Positions 39,814 through 48,911 are shown, counted from the stretch's first letter. The stretch: DNA of 64,000 nt from Rhodopseudomonas faecalis (GCF_003217325.1 NZ_QJTI01000003.1:234498-298497); one strand, 5' to 3'. Numbers and translations are program-made. Notes: generated by a model not told the origin, from the letters alone.

Positions 39814-41181
39814 TCAAACCTTGACTAGACCCAGCGCCGCAAAATGGCCGCGGCGCTGCAGCCAGGCCAGCAGCAGCAAGCTCGGCAGCGCCATCGCCAC
39901 GCTGATCGAAAAGAACGCCGGCCAGCCGGTCGCCGCCGCCACATAGCCCGCGCCCGCCGACAGATAGGTGCGGCCGACCGCGGCCAGCGCGGTGAGCAGC
40001 GCGTATTGCGTGGCGGTGTGCAGCGGGTTTTTGCACAGCGCCGACAGATAGGCGACGAAGATCACCGTGCCGATCGCGCCGGTGAAATTCTCGACCGAGA
40101 TCGCCAGCGCCAGCGCCCATTGGCTGACCGCGACGGTCGACAGCCAGGCAAACGCCAGATTGGACAGCGCCTGCACCACCGCGCCGATCCACAGGCTGGC
40201 GACCAGCGAATAGCGCCGCGCCACATAGCCGCCGGCAAAGCCGCCGATCAGCGTCGCCACCAGGCCGACGCCTTTGACGATCGCGGCGTAGTCGTTGCGC
40301 GAGTAACCGAGATCGATCACGAACGGCGCGGTCATGGTGCCGGAGAACGCATCGGTGAATTTGAACAGCACCACGAAGGCCAGCACCGCGGCGGCATCGG
40401 GCCTTGTCAGAAATTCGGAGAACGCGCCGATCGCCGCGTGCAGCACGCGCTTGAACGCGCCCTCGCCGCTGGTGGCCTGATCGGCCAGCCGCGACTGTTC
40501 GGGCTCGGTGGCGATCAGCGCGGTCACGGTGCCGATCAGCACCAGCGCCGCCATCGAGCAATAGCCCCACATCCAGGCCGCGCCGCGCGTCAGCCCGGCG
40601 CCCTCATAGGCGCTGACCAGAAACAGCGCGCCGGCGGTCGAGACCAGCATGCCGATCCGATAGGCGGCGACATAGGACGCCATGCCGGCGGCCTGCTCGT
40701 TCTCGGGCAGGCTCTCGACCCGGAACGCATCGACCACGATATCCTGAGTGGCGGACGCAGCGGCGACCAGCAGCGCGCCGAGCGCGACCAGCAGCGGCGA
40801 GCGCGCCGGATCGGTGAGCGCCAGCAACAGGATCGCCGCGATCAGCAATAATTGCGCGATCACCAGCCAGCCGCGGCGCCGGCCGAGCCAGCGCGACAGC
40901 AGCGGCACGTGCAGCGCATCGACGAGCGGCGCCCAGAGAAATTTCAGCGTGTAGGGCGTGCCGACCAGCGCGAACAGCCCGATGGTGCCAAGATCAACCC
41001 CGGCCTCGCGCATCCACACCAGCAGTGTCGAGCCCGACAGCGCCAGCGGCAGGCCGGAGGCGAAGCCGAGAAACATCACGATCAAGACGCGCGGCTGCAG
41101 ATAGACCGCAAGGCTGTCGCGCCACGACGCGCGGGCGGAGGCAGCGGGCGGCACGGGGGAAGCGGCGTCGGTTCCGGTCAT
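39814..41181 (-). CDS. ampG: AmpG-family muropeptide permease (MFS)
   Basis: Imports anhydro-muropeptides released from peptidoglycan into the cytoplasm for recycling. It is 455 residues with about 12 membrane spans. Family blocks are FLGFASGLPLALSGSTLLVWM, LVGTPYTLKFLWAPLVD (the AmpG PYTLKFLWAPL signature), RRRGWLVIAQ, ATQDIVVDAFRVE and FTDAFSGTMTAPFVID. It is the last gene of a same-strand set with the SGNH protein and the lytic transglycosylase, which makes its substrates. Confidence 0.92.
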   Translation of the reverse strand: MTGTDAASPVPPAASARASWRDSLAVYLQPRVLIVMFLGFASGLPLALSGSTLLVWMREAGVDLGTIGLFALVGTPYTLKFLWAPLVDALHVPLLSRWLGRRRGWLVIAQLLLIAAILLLALTDPARSPLLVALGALLVAAASATQDIVVDAFRVESLPENEQAAGMASYVAAYRIGMLVSTAGALFLVSAYEGAGLTRGAAWMWGYCSMAALVLIGTVTALIATEPEQSRLADQATSGEGAFKRVLHAAIGAFSEFLTRPDAAAVLAFVVLFKFTDAFSGTMTAPFVIDLGYSRNDYAAIVKGVGLVATLIGGFAGGYVARRYSLVASLWIGAVVQALSNLAFAWLSTVAVSQWALALAISVENFTGAIGTVIFVAYLSALCKNPLHTATQYALLTALAAVGRTYLSAGAGYVAAATGWPAFFSISVAMALPSLLLLAWLQRRGHFAALGLVKV

Positions 41182-41239
41182 GCCGCAGTGCTAGCAGATT
41201 CGGTCATCAGCGCAGGACCACCGTGCTGCGCGCCAACGC

Positions 41240-42949
41240 TCAGCGCCCGAAAAAGCCCGGCAGCTCGGCCGAGGGCCCGAACAGGCTCGGCGCGCGGATC
41301 ACGCGCGGCCGTTGCGGCTGCTGCGCCACCGGAGCCGGCGGCGTTGGCGCCGACTGGAAACCGAAGAATCCGCCAAAGGCCGGGGGCTGCTGCGTCGGAA
41401 CCGGGGTCGCGACGATCGGGCGCGGCTTCTTCGGCTTCGGCGCCGCGGCCGGGGCCAAAGCCGCCGCGGCACCGGCCGCATTGCCGGTCGCGGCTGCCGG
41501 AACTTCGACCACCGGCACCTCACCACGCGCCTGCTCGGTACCGACCTCGCGGCGCGGCCAGGCGAAATCATCGGCGCGGCCGGGCGGCGGCACCAACGGC
41601 TCGCCCTTGACCAACGTCCGGGTCGCCAGCACGTCGGACGGGGTGGAGCGGTTGCTGGGACCGCCGAGCAATTGATCGGTCGAGATCGACGCCGCCACCA
41701 GCGGCACCACCGGGCCGACCAGCGGTCGCGGCGTCGGGCCGTCCGGTTTGGTCTCGGCCTCCGGCTCGGATGGCACCACGATCGGCGCCGAGCGTCCGGC
41801 CAGCAACCGGGCGATTTCGCGCTCGGCATAATGCGCCAGCTTGCGGGCACCAGCCTTGGTGAAATAGACGCCGTCATAGGAGCGCAGCCGGCGGATCTGA
41901 CCCTCGAAGTCCGGGCCCTGCTGCAGATAGCGGCCGCCTTCGTCGACAAAGCCGTCCCAGACATCGACATAGGTGATGCCGGCTTTGCCGGCGCCGTCGC
42001 GATACAGCGCGTTCAGATACTGCGCGTCCGAGGTCGATTTGGTGCCGCGCACCGCCGGCAGCCCGACCCACAGCACCGGCACGCCCTTGCTCTTCAGCAC
42101 CGCGATCAGCTCGGCGATTTTCTTGGCGTACAGCTCGGCCCAGCGATCCTCACGGAATTCGTAGGAGCCGCTGGCGGAGCGGGTGTTCTTCTCCGGCGCA
42201 GCCAAGTCGGCGTCGTCGGCAAGATCGGCCTCGGACGGGCGCTCCTCCGGCTTGGCGGCCGGGTCGGCCGGCTTGCTCGGGTCGGTCTTACTCTGATCGG
42301 ATTTGGCCTGATCCGATTTGCTCTGGTCAGGCTTGGCCTGATCGGCTTTGGCCGGCTCGTCCTTCTTGCCCTTGTCGGCCTTCTTGTCGGCGGGCTTTTC
42401 GGCGCCTTCGCGGATCGGCATGCGGTCGTTGAGGCCGAGCATCACCACGATCGCATCCGGGTTCTCGGTGGCGAGAATACCCTTGGCTGCCGCCGCCCAA
42501 TCGGCCGGCTCGCCCTTGAGCTGATAGCGGATCAGGCCGGACACGGTCTTGTGCTTGCGGATCACGCCCATCTCCGGGGTTTCCGCGTAGGCGTTTTCCA
42601 GACCATAGGCCAGCCAGTCGGCCATGGCGTCGCCCAGCACCAGCACATTGCGGGTCGCCGGGGTCTCGCGCTTGTCCGGCGCGGGCGCGCGCGAAAAATC
42701 CTCGCGAACTTGCGTCTTTTTCTGCGGAACCTGGGGCTGAAACGGCGCGAAAATGTCGTTGCCGAACCAGCCGCCGCCGCCACCGCCGCCGCGCGGCACC
42801 GCAGCGGGCGGCCGCGGCGGCCCGCCAAAACCAAAGAACTGCGCATAGGCCGGCGACAGAATGCCGAGCAGCAGCAGTCCCGCGACTGACAGCGCCACCA
42901 GCGGACCGCGCTCGCACAACACACGCAGGAAGGAAGGCGGTTTCGACAT
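41240..42949 (-). CDS. SGNH/DUF459 periplasmic protein with catalytic Ser and His replaced
   Basis: 569 residues from ATG 42949. A signal peptide or N-terminal anchor (PLVALSVAGLLLLGILSPAYAQ) is followed by a Gly/Pro-rich stretch and the SGNH domain. In block I, VLVLGDAMADWLAYGL has Ala where the nucleophile Ser of GDS is expected. The Asn block GLNDR is intact. In the last block, SYDGVYFTKAGARKLAHYAE has Tyr where the catalytic His of D-x-x-H is expected. A charged repeat (DQAKPDQSKSDQAKSDQSK type) interrupts the domain, and the C-terminus is low-complexity Pro/Ala. So it is probably a non-catalytic binding protein. It lies 58 bp upstream of ampG. Confidence 0.85.
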   Translation of the reverse strand: MSKPPSFLRVLCERGPLVALSVAGLLLLGILSPAYAQFFGFGGPPRPPAAVPRGGGGGGGWFGNDIFAPFQPQVPQKKTQVREDFSRAPAPDKRETPATRNVLVLGDAMADWLAYGLENAYAETPEMGVIRKHKTVSGLIRYQLKGEPADWAAAAKGILATENPDAIVVMLGLNDRMPIREGAEKPADKKADKGKKDEPAKADQAKPDQSKSDQAKSDQSKTDPSKPADPAAKPEERPSEADLADDADLAAPEKNTRSASGSYEFREDRWAELYAKKIAELIAVLKSKGVPVLWVGLPAVRGTKSTSDAQYLNALYRDGAGKAGITYVDVWDGFVDEGGRYLQQGPDFEGQIRRLRSYDGVYFTKAGARKLAHYAEREIARLLAGRSAPIVVPSEPEAETKPDGPTPRPLVGPVVPLVAASISTDQLLGGPSNRSTPSDVLATRTLVKGEPLVPPPGRADDFAWPRREVGTEQARGEVPVVEVPAAATGNAAGAAAALAPAAAPKPKKPRPIVATPVPTQQPPAFGGFFGFQSAPTPPAPVAQQPQRPRVIRAPSLFGPSAELPGFFGR

Positions 42950-43122
42950 GGAGCTTCGTCGCCGATGGAGGTCAGAGAGCATAATAGTGGATTCGGGCCG
43001 CAAGCGGGCAGCTTTCCAGCACCCGGCGCGGCATGGTTAGCGCTGCTCCTGGCGGAAGCCAAGAGCGCGCCCGCCCCTCACGGGGCGAGCCCGCGCAACT
43101 CTCCGTGTCAGCCCGCAGCGTG

Positions 43123-44517
43123 TTACCTGCCGCGCAGCCGCTCCAGCATCTCGGCGGTGGCAAAACCGTCGGCCGGGGAGCCGATCGCGGCCTGGAACGA
43201 GCGCAGCGCCTGCCTGGTCTCGCCGCCGAACTGGCCGTCCGGCGTGCCGCGATAGAAGCCGCGCTGCGCCAGCAGCTGTTGCAGTTCCAGCCGCTCGGTG
43301 CGCGACAGCACCCGCTCATGCCGCGGCCAGGCTTGCACGAACGGCTGGCCGCCGCGCAGCCGGTCGGCGAAATGGCCGATCGCCAACGCATAGGCTTCGG
43401 CCGGGTTGTAACGCATGATCACGCGGTAATTCTGCAGCATCAGGAAGCCGGGGCCCTCGGCGCCGGCCGGCGCCAGCAGATAGGCCTTGTCGCTGGCGCG
43501 CGGGAATGGCTGGCCATTGGCGCGGCGCAGCCCCATCTGCTGCCACTGCCCGAGCGGCATGGCGCGGCCGCGATCGGCGAGCATGTAGTTGAAGCCTTGC
43601 GGCACCACGACCTCGTAGCCCCAGCTCTGCCCCGGCTGCCAGCCATCCTTCTTGAGATTATTGGCGGTGGAGAAGATCAGGTCGGTCGGGTTATCGACCA
43701 CGTCGCGGCGGCCATCGCCATCGCCGTCGATCGCGTAGCGCTTGAACGCGGTCGGCATGAACTGGGTCGGGCCGAACGCGCCGGCCCAGGAGCCGCGCAG
43801 CTGCTCAAGCCGCAGATCGCCGCGGTTCAGGATTTCCAGCGCCGACAAAAACTCGTCGCGGAAATAGGCCTGGCGGCGGCCGATACAGGCCAGCGTCGCG
43901 GTGGAATTGAGCACGCTGCGGTCGCCCATCTGGGTCGAATAGTTCGATTCAATGCCCCAGATCGAGGCGATGATGTAGCGATCGACCCCGAACGCCCTTT
44001 CGGCGGCGTCGAATTGCGGCTTGTACTTGGCCAGCACCTCGCGGCCCTTAGCCATGCGGTTATCGTTCACGAGGATGTCGAGATAGTCCCAGATCGCCTT
44101 GGTGAATTCCGGCTGGGAATCCATCAGGTCCATGATGCGCAGATCGGGCGACAGTCCTGCGGTAAACCGCTGGAAATTGGCCTCGGTGATGCCGCGGCGC
44201 GCAGCCTCCGGCCATAGCGAAGCGATGCAATTGTCAAAATTGGCGGCCGACTCGCGGATCGCGCTCGCAGTCATCAACGGATGGCCGGACGCGCCGTCCT
44301 CGCCGCTCCAGGGCTGCGCGCCGGCGGGCAGCGACACCGGGGTGACGGCGGCGCGCTGCGGCGCTGCCGGGCGGCTCGGCTGGGAGATCGAGCCGGTGAA
44401 CAGATTGTCGAACACGGCGAGCGGCGACTGCGCCAGCGCCGCACCCGATGCCAGCGATGCCGCCATCACCACTGCCGCCACCGCGCTTTGCTTCATGCCT
44501 TTGCCGTTCGTCATCAT
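43123..44517 (-). CDS. Lytic murein transglycosylase, MltB-like (SLT_2) with C-terminal peptidoglycan-binding domain
   Basis: Cuts the glycan strand of peptidoglycan to 1,6-anhydro ends in the periplasm. From ATG 44517 (44514 and 44496 also possible) it is about 464 residues. A signal peptide (AVAAVVMAASLASGAALAQ) comes first. The SLT_2 catalytic domain carries the general-acid Glu in ASIWGIESNYSTQMGD and the blocks SWAGAFGPTQFMP and RYAIDGDGDGRRD. The last 60 residues form a peptidoglycan-binding domain (LAQRGFYRGTPDGQFGGETRQAL). The upstream open frame to 44703 overlaps the TauE gene and is rejected. It feeds AmpG-type recycling encoded nearby. Confidence 0.93.
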   Translation of the reverse strand: MMTNGKGMKQSAVAAVVMAASLASGAALAQSPLAVFDNLFTGSISQPSRPAAPQRAAVTPVSLPAGAQPWSGEDGASGHPLMTASAIRESAANFDNCIASLWPEAARRGITEANFQRFTAGLSPDLRIMDLMDSQPEFTKAIWDYLDILVNDNRMAKGREVLAKYKPQFDAAERAFGVDRYIIASIWGIESNYSTQMGDRSVLNSTATLACIGRRQAYFRDEFLSALEILNRGDLRLEQLRGSWAGAFGPTQFMPTAFKRYAIDGDGDGRRDVVDNPTDLIFSTANNLKKDGWQPGQSWGYEVVVPQGFNYMLADRGRAMPLGQWQQMGLRRANGQPFPRASDKAYLLAPAGAEGPGFLMLQNYRVIMRYNPAEAYALAIGHFADRLRGGQPFVQAWPRHERVLSRTERLELQQLLAQRGFYRGTPDGQFGGETRQALRSFQAAIGSPADGFATAEMLERLRGR

Positions 44518-44662
44518 CGCATCCCATAACACCACGCGCCCCAGCCCAGCAGGCCCCGTGATGGTTTCGATCAGCTTAACAGCGCCGCAGATTTGTCGGC
44601 CCGCAGACATCGGGTCGCAGCTTGGTGCCGAAATCGTGGCGCAGAAGCGGACACAATGCGGC

Positions 44663-45445
44663 TCAGCCGAGCATGCGCCAAGCGTTGATCGCCAGATAAA
44701 CACCGAGCAGCAGCATCGCGATCAGAAACCAGCGCCGGAACTGCTCGGCATTCATGCGCGAGCGCAGCGCCTGACCGGCGAACATCCCGGCAAACGCCGC
44801 TGCCATCGCCACCAGAGCCGGCAGCGTGGTCGCGGCCGACAACAATCCGGCCTCGGTGAGATTGAACGCCTGCACCACCGTCGCCGTGGTGAAGAACACG
44901 CCGAGCGCCTGCACCAGCTCGTCCTTGTCCATGCCGATCGCCTGCATGAACGGCATCGACGGGATCACCTGCACGCCGGTCGCGGCCGCGATCACCCCGG
45001 TGACGACGCCGACCACGCCGCCCAGCCATTTTTCGTGGATTTGCGGCAGATGGAAACGGCGCTGGCTGAGCCCGAGCAGCGCATAGATCACCAGCAGCAC
45101 GCCGAGCACCACGGTGCCATAACCGGCATAAGGCCCGGTCATCAGATCGGCGCCGGCGCGAATGCCGATCGCGGTGCCGAGCATCAGCGGCCATAGCCGG
45201 CGCACGATGTCGAGCAGATAGGGGCCGACAAAGGTCTGCCAGATATTGGTGACGATCGCCGGCACGATCACGATCGCCAGCGCCTGCGCCGGTGGCAGCG
45301 CCACCGCCAAAAGGCCCATCGACACGGTCGGCAGCCCAAGGCCGATCACGCCCTTGACGAAACCGGCAAGGGCAAACACGGCAGCAATCAGCAGGAGGAA
45401 TAGATCGAACACCGCGCCAATCTGGCCGATCACAGCCGCTGGCAC
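44663..45445 (-). CDS. TauE/SafE family anion exporter, second copy
   Basis: A 260-residue multi-pass permease (shorter than the copy at 7.3 kb); a GTG at 45412 would remove the first 11 residues. TauE/SafE glycine-rich segments are visible as FALAGFVKGVIGLGLPTVSMG in the first half and VVTGVIAAATGVQVIPSMPF in the second, with alternating hydrophobic segments. Substrate unknown. It is the first of the minus-strand run leading into the lytic transglycosylase, 145 bp away, but a functional link to peptidoglycan is not evident. Confidence 0.88.
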   Translation of the reverse strand: MPAAVIGQIGAVFDLFLLLIAAVFALAGFVKGVIGLGLPTVSMGLLAVALPPAQALAIVIVPAIVTNIWQTFVGPYLLDIVRRLWPLMLGTAIGIRAGADLMTGPYAGYGTVVLGVLLVIYALLGLSQRRFHLPQIHEKWLGGVVGVVTGVIAAATGVQVIPSMPFMQAIGMDKDELVQALGVFFTTATVVQAFNLTEAGLLSAATTLPALVAMAAAFAGMFAGQALRSRMNAEQFRRWFLIAMLLLGVYLAINAWRMLG

Positions 45446-45501
45446 AATCCGCAGCGAACGCAGGCCGGGCTGCGCTGATCGCGGCAGCCCGGCCTACCGC
45501 G

Positions 45502-46101
45502 TCAGCCGTGCAGCTTGATCGCGGTTTCGGCGATCACCCGGCCCTGATAGCGCGCGCCGGCGAGTTCGTCCGCGGACGGCAGACGCGAGCCATCGCCGCC
45601 GGTGATGGTGCTGGCGCCATAGGGCGAGCCGCCGGTGATGGCATCGAGCTTCATCTGCGGCTGGAAACCGTAATTCAGCCCGACCACCACCATGCCGAAA
45701 TGCAGAAGATTGGTGATGATCGAGAACAGCGTGGTCTCCTGGCCGCCATGCTGGGTCGCGGTCGAGGTGAACGCGCCGCCGACCTTGCCGTGCAGCGCGC
45801 CCTTGGCCCACAGCCCGCCGGCCTGATCGAGGAAATTGGCCATCTGCGAGCTGATACGGCCAAAGCGCGTGCCGGTGCCGATCACGATCGCATCGTAATT
45901 GGCGAGATCATTGATGGTGGCGATCGGCGCCGCCTGATCGAGCTTGTAGTGCGAGGCCTTCGCCACCTCCGGCGGCACCAGTTCTGGCACGCGCTTGATG
46001 TCGGCCTGCGCGCCGGCCTCGCGCGCGCCTTCGGCAACGGCCTGCGCCATCGCTTCGATATGCCCATAGGCGGAGTAGTAGAGAACCAGCACTTTGGCCA
46101 T
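45502..46101 (-). CDS. wrbA: NAD(P)H:quinone oxidoreductase, WrbA type
   Basis: A flavodoxin-like FMN enzyme that reduces quinones by two electrons, protecting against redox cycling. It has 199 residues, the normal WrbA length. The FMN-phosphate loop is [33 protein letters not shown] and the WrbA-specific [14 protein letters not shown] follow. GAGGAG precedes the ATG. It follows pirin by about 100 bp on the same strand, and both are likely under the divergent LysR regulator. Confidence 0.95.
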   Translation of the reverse strand: MAKVLVLYYSAYGHIEAMAQAVAEGAREAGAQADIKRVPELVPPEVAKASHYKLDQAAPIATINDLANYDAIVIGTGTRFGRISSQMANFLDQAGGLWAKGALHGKVGGAFTSTATQHGGQETTLFSIITNLLHFGMVVVGLNYGFQPQMKLDAITGGSPYGASTITGGDGSRLPSADELAGARYQGRVIAETAIKLHG

Positions 46102-46203
46102 GGAAAGCTCCTCAAGGTTGCAGGGAATAGTCGGGTCGAAGGCGGTCGCTGGCCGGCATCACCGGCCAGCCTCGTTGTCAGGCGTTGGCGCCGAAGCGGC
46201 GGG

Positions 46204-46902
46204 TTAAGCCGCGTCGACCATCACCAGTTCAGAATCATCGAGCGCGGTGATGGTCAGCTCGGTCTCGTCGCTGATCGCGGCGCCGTCGCGGGCGTTGACC
46301 TCGACGCCGTTGATCGCGATCCGTCCCGAAGCCGGCACCAGATAAGCGAACCGGCCGGCGCCGAGCTGATAGCGGGTGCGGTCACCGGCGCGCAGCGTAC
46401 CAGCCAGCACCCGGGCATCGGCGCGGATCGGCAGCGCGTCGGCATCGGCCTCCCAGCCGCTCGCCACCGGGACCAATTTGCCGGACCGCTCATCGCGCGG
46501 GAACGGCCGGGTGCCCCAGCACGGCTGACCGCCATCCTTGGTCGGCATGATCCAGATCTGGAACAGCCGGGTCGGCCCTTGCTCGAGATTGTACTCGGCA
46601 TGGCGAACGCCGGTGCCGGCACTCATCACCTGGACGTCGCCGGCCTTGGTCTTGCCGCTGTTGCCGAGCGAATCCTGATGGGTGATGGCGCCGTCGCGCA
46701 CGAAGGTGATGATCTCCATGTCGGCATGCGGATGCGGCGGGAACCCGCTCTGCGGCGCGATCTCGTCATCGTTCCAGACCCGCAGCGCGCCATGACCCAT
46801 GCGGTCCGGGTCGAAATAGTTCGCGAACGAGAAGTGAAAATGGGCCTTGAGCCAGCCGTGATCGGCGGTGCCGAGGCTGGCAAACGGACGAAGCGTGATC
46901 AT
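46204..46902 (-). CDS. Pirin family protein, probable quercetinase-like bicupin
   Basis: 232 residues from ATG 46902; the longer frame to 47082 overlaps the regulatory region and regulator start. The N-terminal cupin metal site is in FPPHPHADMEIITFV (two His and a Glu), with a further His in GVRHAEYN, as in YhaK/pirin proteins. A second cupin forms the C-terminal half (FAYLVPASGRIAINGV). Such proteins are oxygenases or redox-linked sensors; the substrate is unknown. GAGAGGAGAG precedes the ATG. Paired with wrbA. Confidence 0.92.
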   Translation of the reverse strand: MITLRPFASLGTADHGWLKAHFHFSFANYFDPDRMGHGALRVWNDDEIAPQSGFPPHPHADMEIITFVRDGAITHQDSLGNSGKTKAGDVQVMSAGTGVRHAEYNLEQGPTRLFQIWIMPTKDGGQPCWGTRPFPRDERSGKLVPVASGWEADADALPIRADARVLAGTLRAGDRTRYQLGAGRFAYLVPASGRIAINGVEVNARDGAAISDETELTITALDDSELVMVDAA

Positions 46903-46987
46903 CGGTCTCTCCTCTCGGTGAGGTGCGAACCGCGCACCGATTGAGCGTTGAGACTCTGGATAAGCACTGCGCACTGGTATTATAATA

Positions 46988-47011
46988 GAAACAATCGAAA
47001 CACATTGTTTC
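46988..47011. promoter_or_regulatory. Inverted-repeat operator between pirin and LysR genes
   Basis: GAAACAAT-N8-ATTGTTTC, perfect 8-bp arms, 11 bp before the LysR start. A TATAAT sequence at 46981-46986 reads on both strands. A LysR regulator binding its own divergent promoter is the expected arrangement. Confidence 0.6.
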
Positions 47012-47021
47012 CAAAATAGCG

Positions 47022-47945
47022 ATGAAGATTCCCGATTTCGAGGCGTGGGCGGTGTTCGCCAAAGTGGTCGAGCTGCGCTCATTCGCCGCTGCCGCGACCG
47101 AACTCGCGACCTCCAAGGCCACGGTGTCGAAGGCGATCACCCGCCTGGAACAGCGGCTCGGCGCGCGGCTGTTTCACCGCACCTCGCGGCGGCTGGCGCT
47201 GACCGAGGCCGGCCAGCAGCTCGCTGAACGGGCGGCGCAGCTGCTCGCCGACGGCGAAGCGGCCGAAAACGAAGCGCGTGCGCAGTCCGGCACGCCGTGC
47301 GGCCTGGTGCGGCTGGCGGTGCCGATGACTTTTGGGGTGCGGGTGATTGCGCCGCTGCTGCCGCGCTTTCTGGAGCGTTATCCGCAGATCGCGATCGACC
47401 TGCATGCCAGCGACGAAATGATCGATCTGATCGGCAATGGCTTTGACGCCGCGGTGCGGATCGCGGCGATGCCGGATTCCTCGCTGCTGGCGCGGCGGCT
47501 ATGCCCGATGCCGCGCTACACGGTGGCGGCGCCGTCCTATCTGCAACGCTACGGCCGACCCACGCACCCGATGCAGCTCGCCCAGCATCGCTGCCTCGGC
47601 TACGCCTACCTGTCGACGGCCAATGCCTGGCACTATTACAACGCCGCCGGCGACCAGGTGACGGTGCGCCCGGCCGGGCCGCTGCGGGTCAATAATGGCG
47701 AAGCGCTGCTGCCGGCGCTGCTGGCCGGGCTCGGCATCGCCGATCTGCCGGCGTTCATCATCGGCGAGGCTCTGGCCGCGGGCGCGGTCGAGCCGATCCT
47801 GCCCGGCTGGCGGCAACGCGAGGGCGCGGTCCATCTGGTGACGCCGCCGGGCCGGCCGCGTCCGGCGCGGGTCGAGCTGTTGGCGGATTATCTCGCCGAG
47901 CAGCTCAGCGAAGCCGGCAAGCAGCTCACTCCAGCGTCGCGCTAA
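47022..47945 (+). CDS. LysR-type transcriptional regulator of pirin/wrbA
   Basis: 307 residues. The N-terminal winged helix-turn-helix is at about 1-60 (FAAAATELATSKATVSKAITRLEQRLGARLF) and the substrate-binding domain at about 90-300 (LVRLAVPMTFGVRVIAPLLPRFLERYPQI, quoted in part as RLAVPMTFGVRV). The sequence follows the large group of quinone/drug-responsive LysR regulators. It reads away from the pirin gene over a 119-bp gap with a perfect palindrome next to its ATG. The inducer is unknown. Its last 20 bp overlap the 3' end of the opposite-strand DsbD-like gene. Confidence 0.93.
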   Translation: MKIPDFEAWAVFAKVVELRSFAAAATELATSKATVSKAITRLEQRLGARLFHRTSRRLALTEAGQQLAERAAQLLADGEAAENEARAQSGTPCGLVRLAVPMTFGVRVIAPLLPRFLERYPQIAIDLHASDEMIDLIGNGFDAAVRIAAMPDSSLLARRLCPMPRYTVAAPSYLQRYGRPTHPMQLAQHRCLGYAYLSTANAWHYYNAAGDQVTVRPAGPLRVNNGEALLPALLAGLGIADLPAFIIGEALAAGAVEPILPGWRQREGAVHLVTPPGRPRPARVELLADYLAEQLSEAGKQLTPASR

Positions 47946-48774
47946 ATTCGTAGGCGCGCTCGCCGCCGATCACCGTCAGTTTCAGCGCCGCGCCTTCCGC
48001 CTTGGCGCCGGACGGCAGGCCTTCCAGCTCAAACGCAAAGCGCTGCGCCCCGGTCGGGCTGGGCGTCACGCGGCGCGGCAGCGGCAGCGCCCAATCCGCG
48101 GTCGGCCCCTCGGCCAGCAGGTCGATGGTGCGCGGATCCGGCGCCGCCACCTCGACCAGCACGGTCTGGCCCTGACGGCCGACATCGCGAATGGTGATCG
48201 GGTGGCTGTCGCCGATGCTGGCCGGCACCGGCACGGTGTCGAGCGCCGCGGACAATGCGCTGTCCTGGGTGCTGGCGACGCTGGCGAATGACAATTCCGT
48301 CACCGCCTCGACCGGAATGCACAGTTTCTCGCACACCGCATAGCTGATGGTGGCGCGCAGGATCACAGGCTTGTCAGCATTCTTGGCGACAATGCGCAGC
48401 GGCAGCACCACCTGCTTGTGATAGCCGATCGACGTGCCGCCGGCGCCATCGGGGAATTTCATCGGCGCCGGCCACAAAATGGTGACGCCGTCGACATTCT
48501 CCGATTTCGAGAAATCAAAACGCGGCGGCACGCCGGAATCACCCGGAGAACGCCAATAGGTCTTCCAGCCGGGCTCGAGCTGGAACGCGATGCCGCCGAG
48601 CAGCACCGAACCGCTACGCGAGCCAGCCAGCAGCCGCACCGCCGAATGGCTGTCATTGACCCAGGGCGAACTATCTTCGGCGGAGGCCGCGTTGATGGCA
48701 CAGACACTCGCCAGCACGGCCACGACCGCAGTCGCAACCGACAACAACTGGCGAAACGGAACCCAATTTCTCAT
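47926..48774 (-). CDS. DsbD-alpha-domain-like periplasmic protein
   Basis: 282 residues from ATG 48774. The signal peptide is about residues 1-32 (LLSVATAVVAVLASVCAINAASAE). The mature part resembles the DsbD N-terminal domain family, with YWRSPGDSGVPPRFDFSKSENV (in part, YWRSPGDSGVPP) and a CxxxC pair in YAVCEKLCIPVE that could exchange disulfides. There is no C-terminal membrane or thioredoxin part, so it is a stand-alone domain, probably taking electrons from another protein. It is divergent from yqgE. Confidence 0.82.
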   Translation of the reverse strand: MRNWVPFRQLLSVATAVVAVLASVCAINAASAEDSSPWVNDSHSAVRLLAGSRSGSVLLGGIAFQLEPGWKTYWRSPGDSGVPPRFDFSKSENVDGVTILWPAPMKFPDGAGGTSIGYHKQVVLPLRIVAKNADKPVILRATISYAVCEKLCIPVEAVTELSFASVASTQDSALSAALDTVPVPASIGDSHPITIRDVGRQGQTVLVEVAAPDPRTIDLLAEGPTADWALPLPRRVTPSPTGAQRFAFELEGLPSGAKAEGAALKLTVIGGERAYEFSATLE

Positions 48775-48911
48775 GTCACGCACTCTTTACGTCCGAACCG
48801 CACCCACGCCCCACCCGGCCACCGATTGCCATCGGCATCGCTCCGGGTCGCTTGATTGACAGCACAGCCACCCAATATCAGGATGGCAGCCAAATTGAGA
48901 ATGCTTAGCCG

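Noticed and set aside
41312..42889. A 525-residue plus-strand frame opposite the SGNH gene
   Set aside because: Leu/Gly/Arg-rich antisense shadow; repeats in it are the reverse of the charged repeat in the real gene.
44518..44703. N-terminal extension of the lytic transglycosylase
   Set aside because: It would overlap the TauE gene end and displace the signal peptide from the N-terminus.
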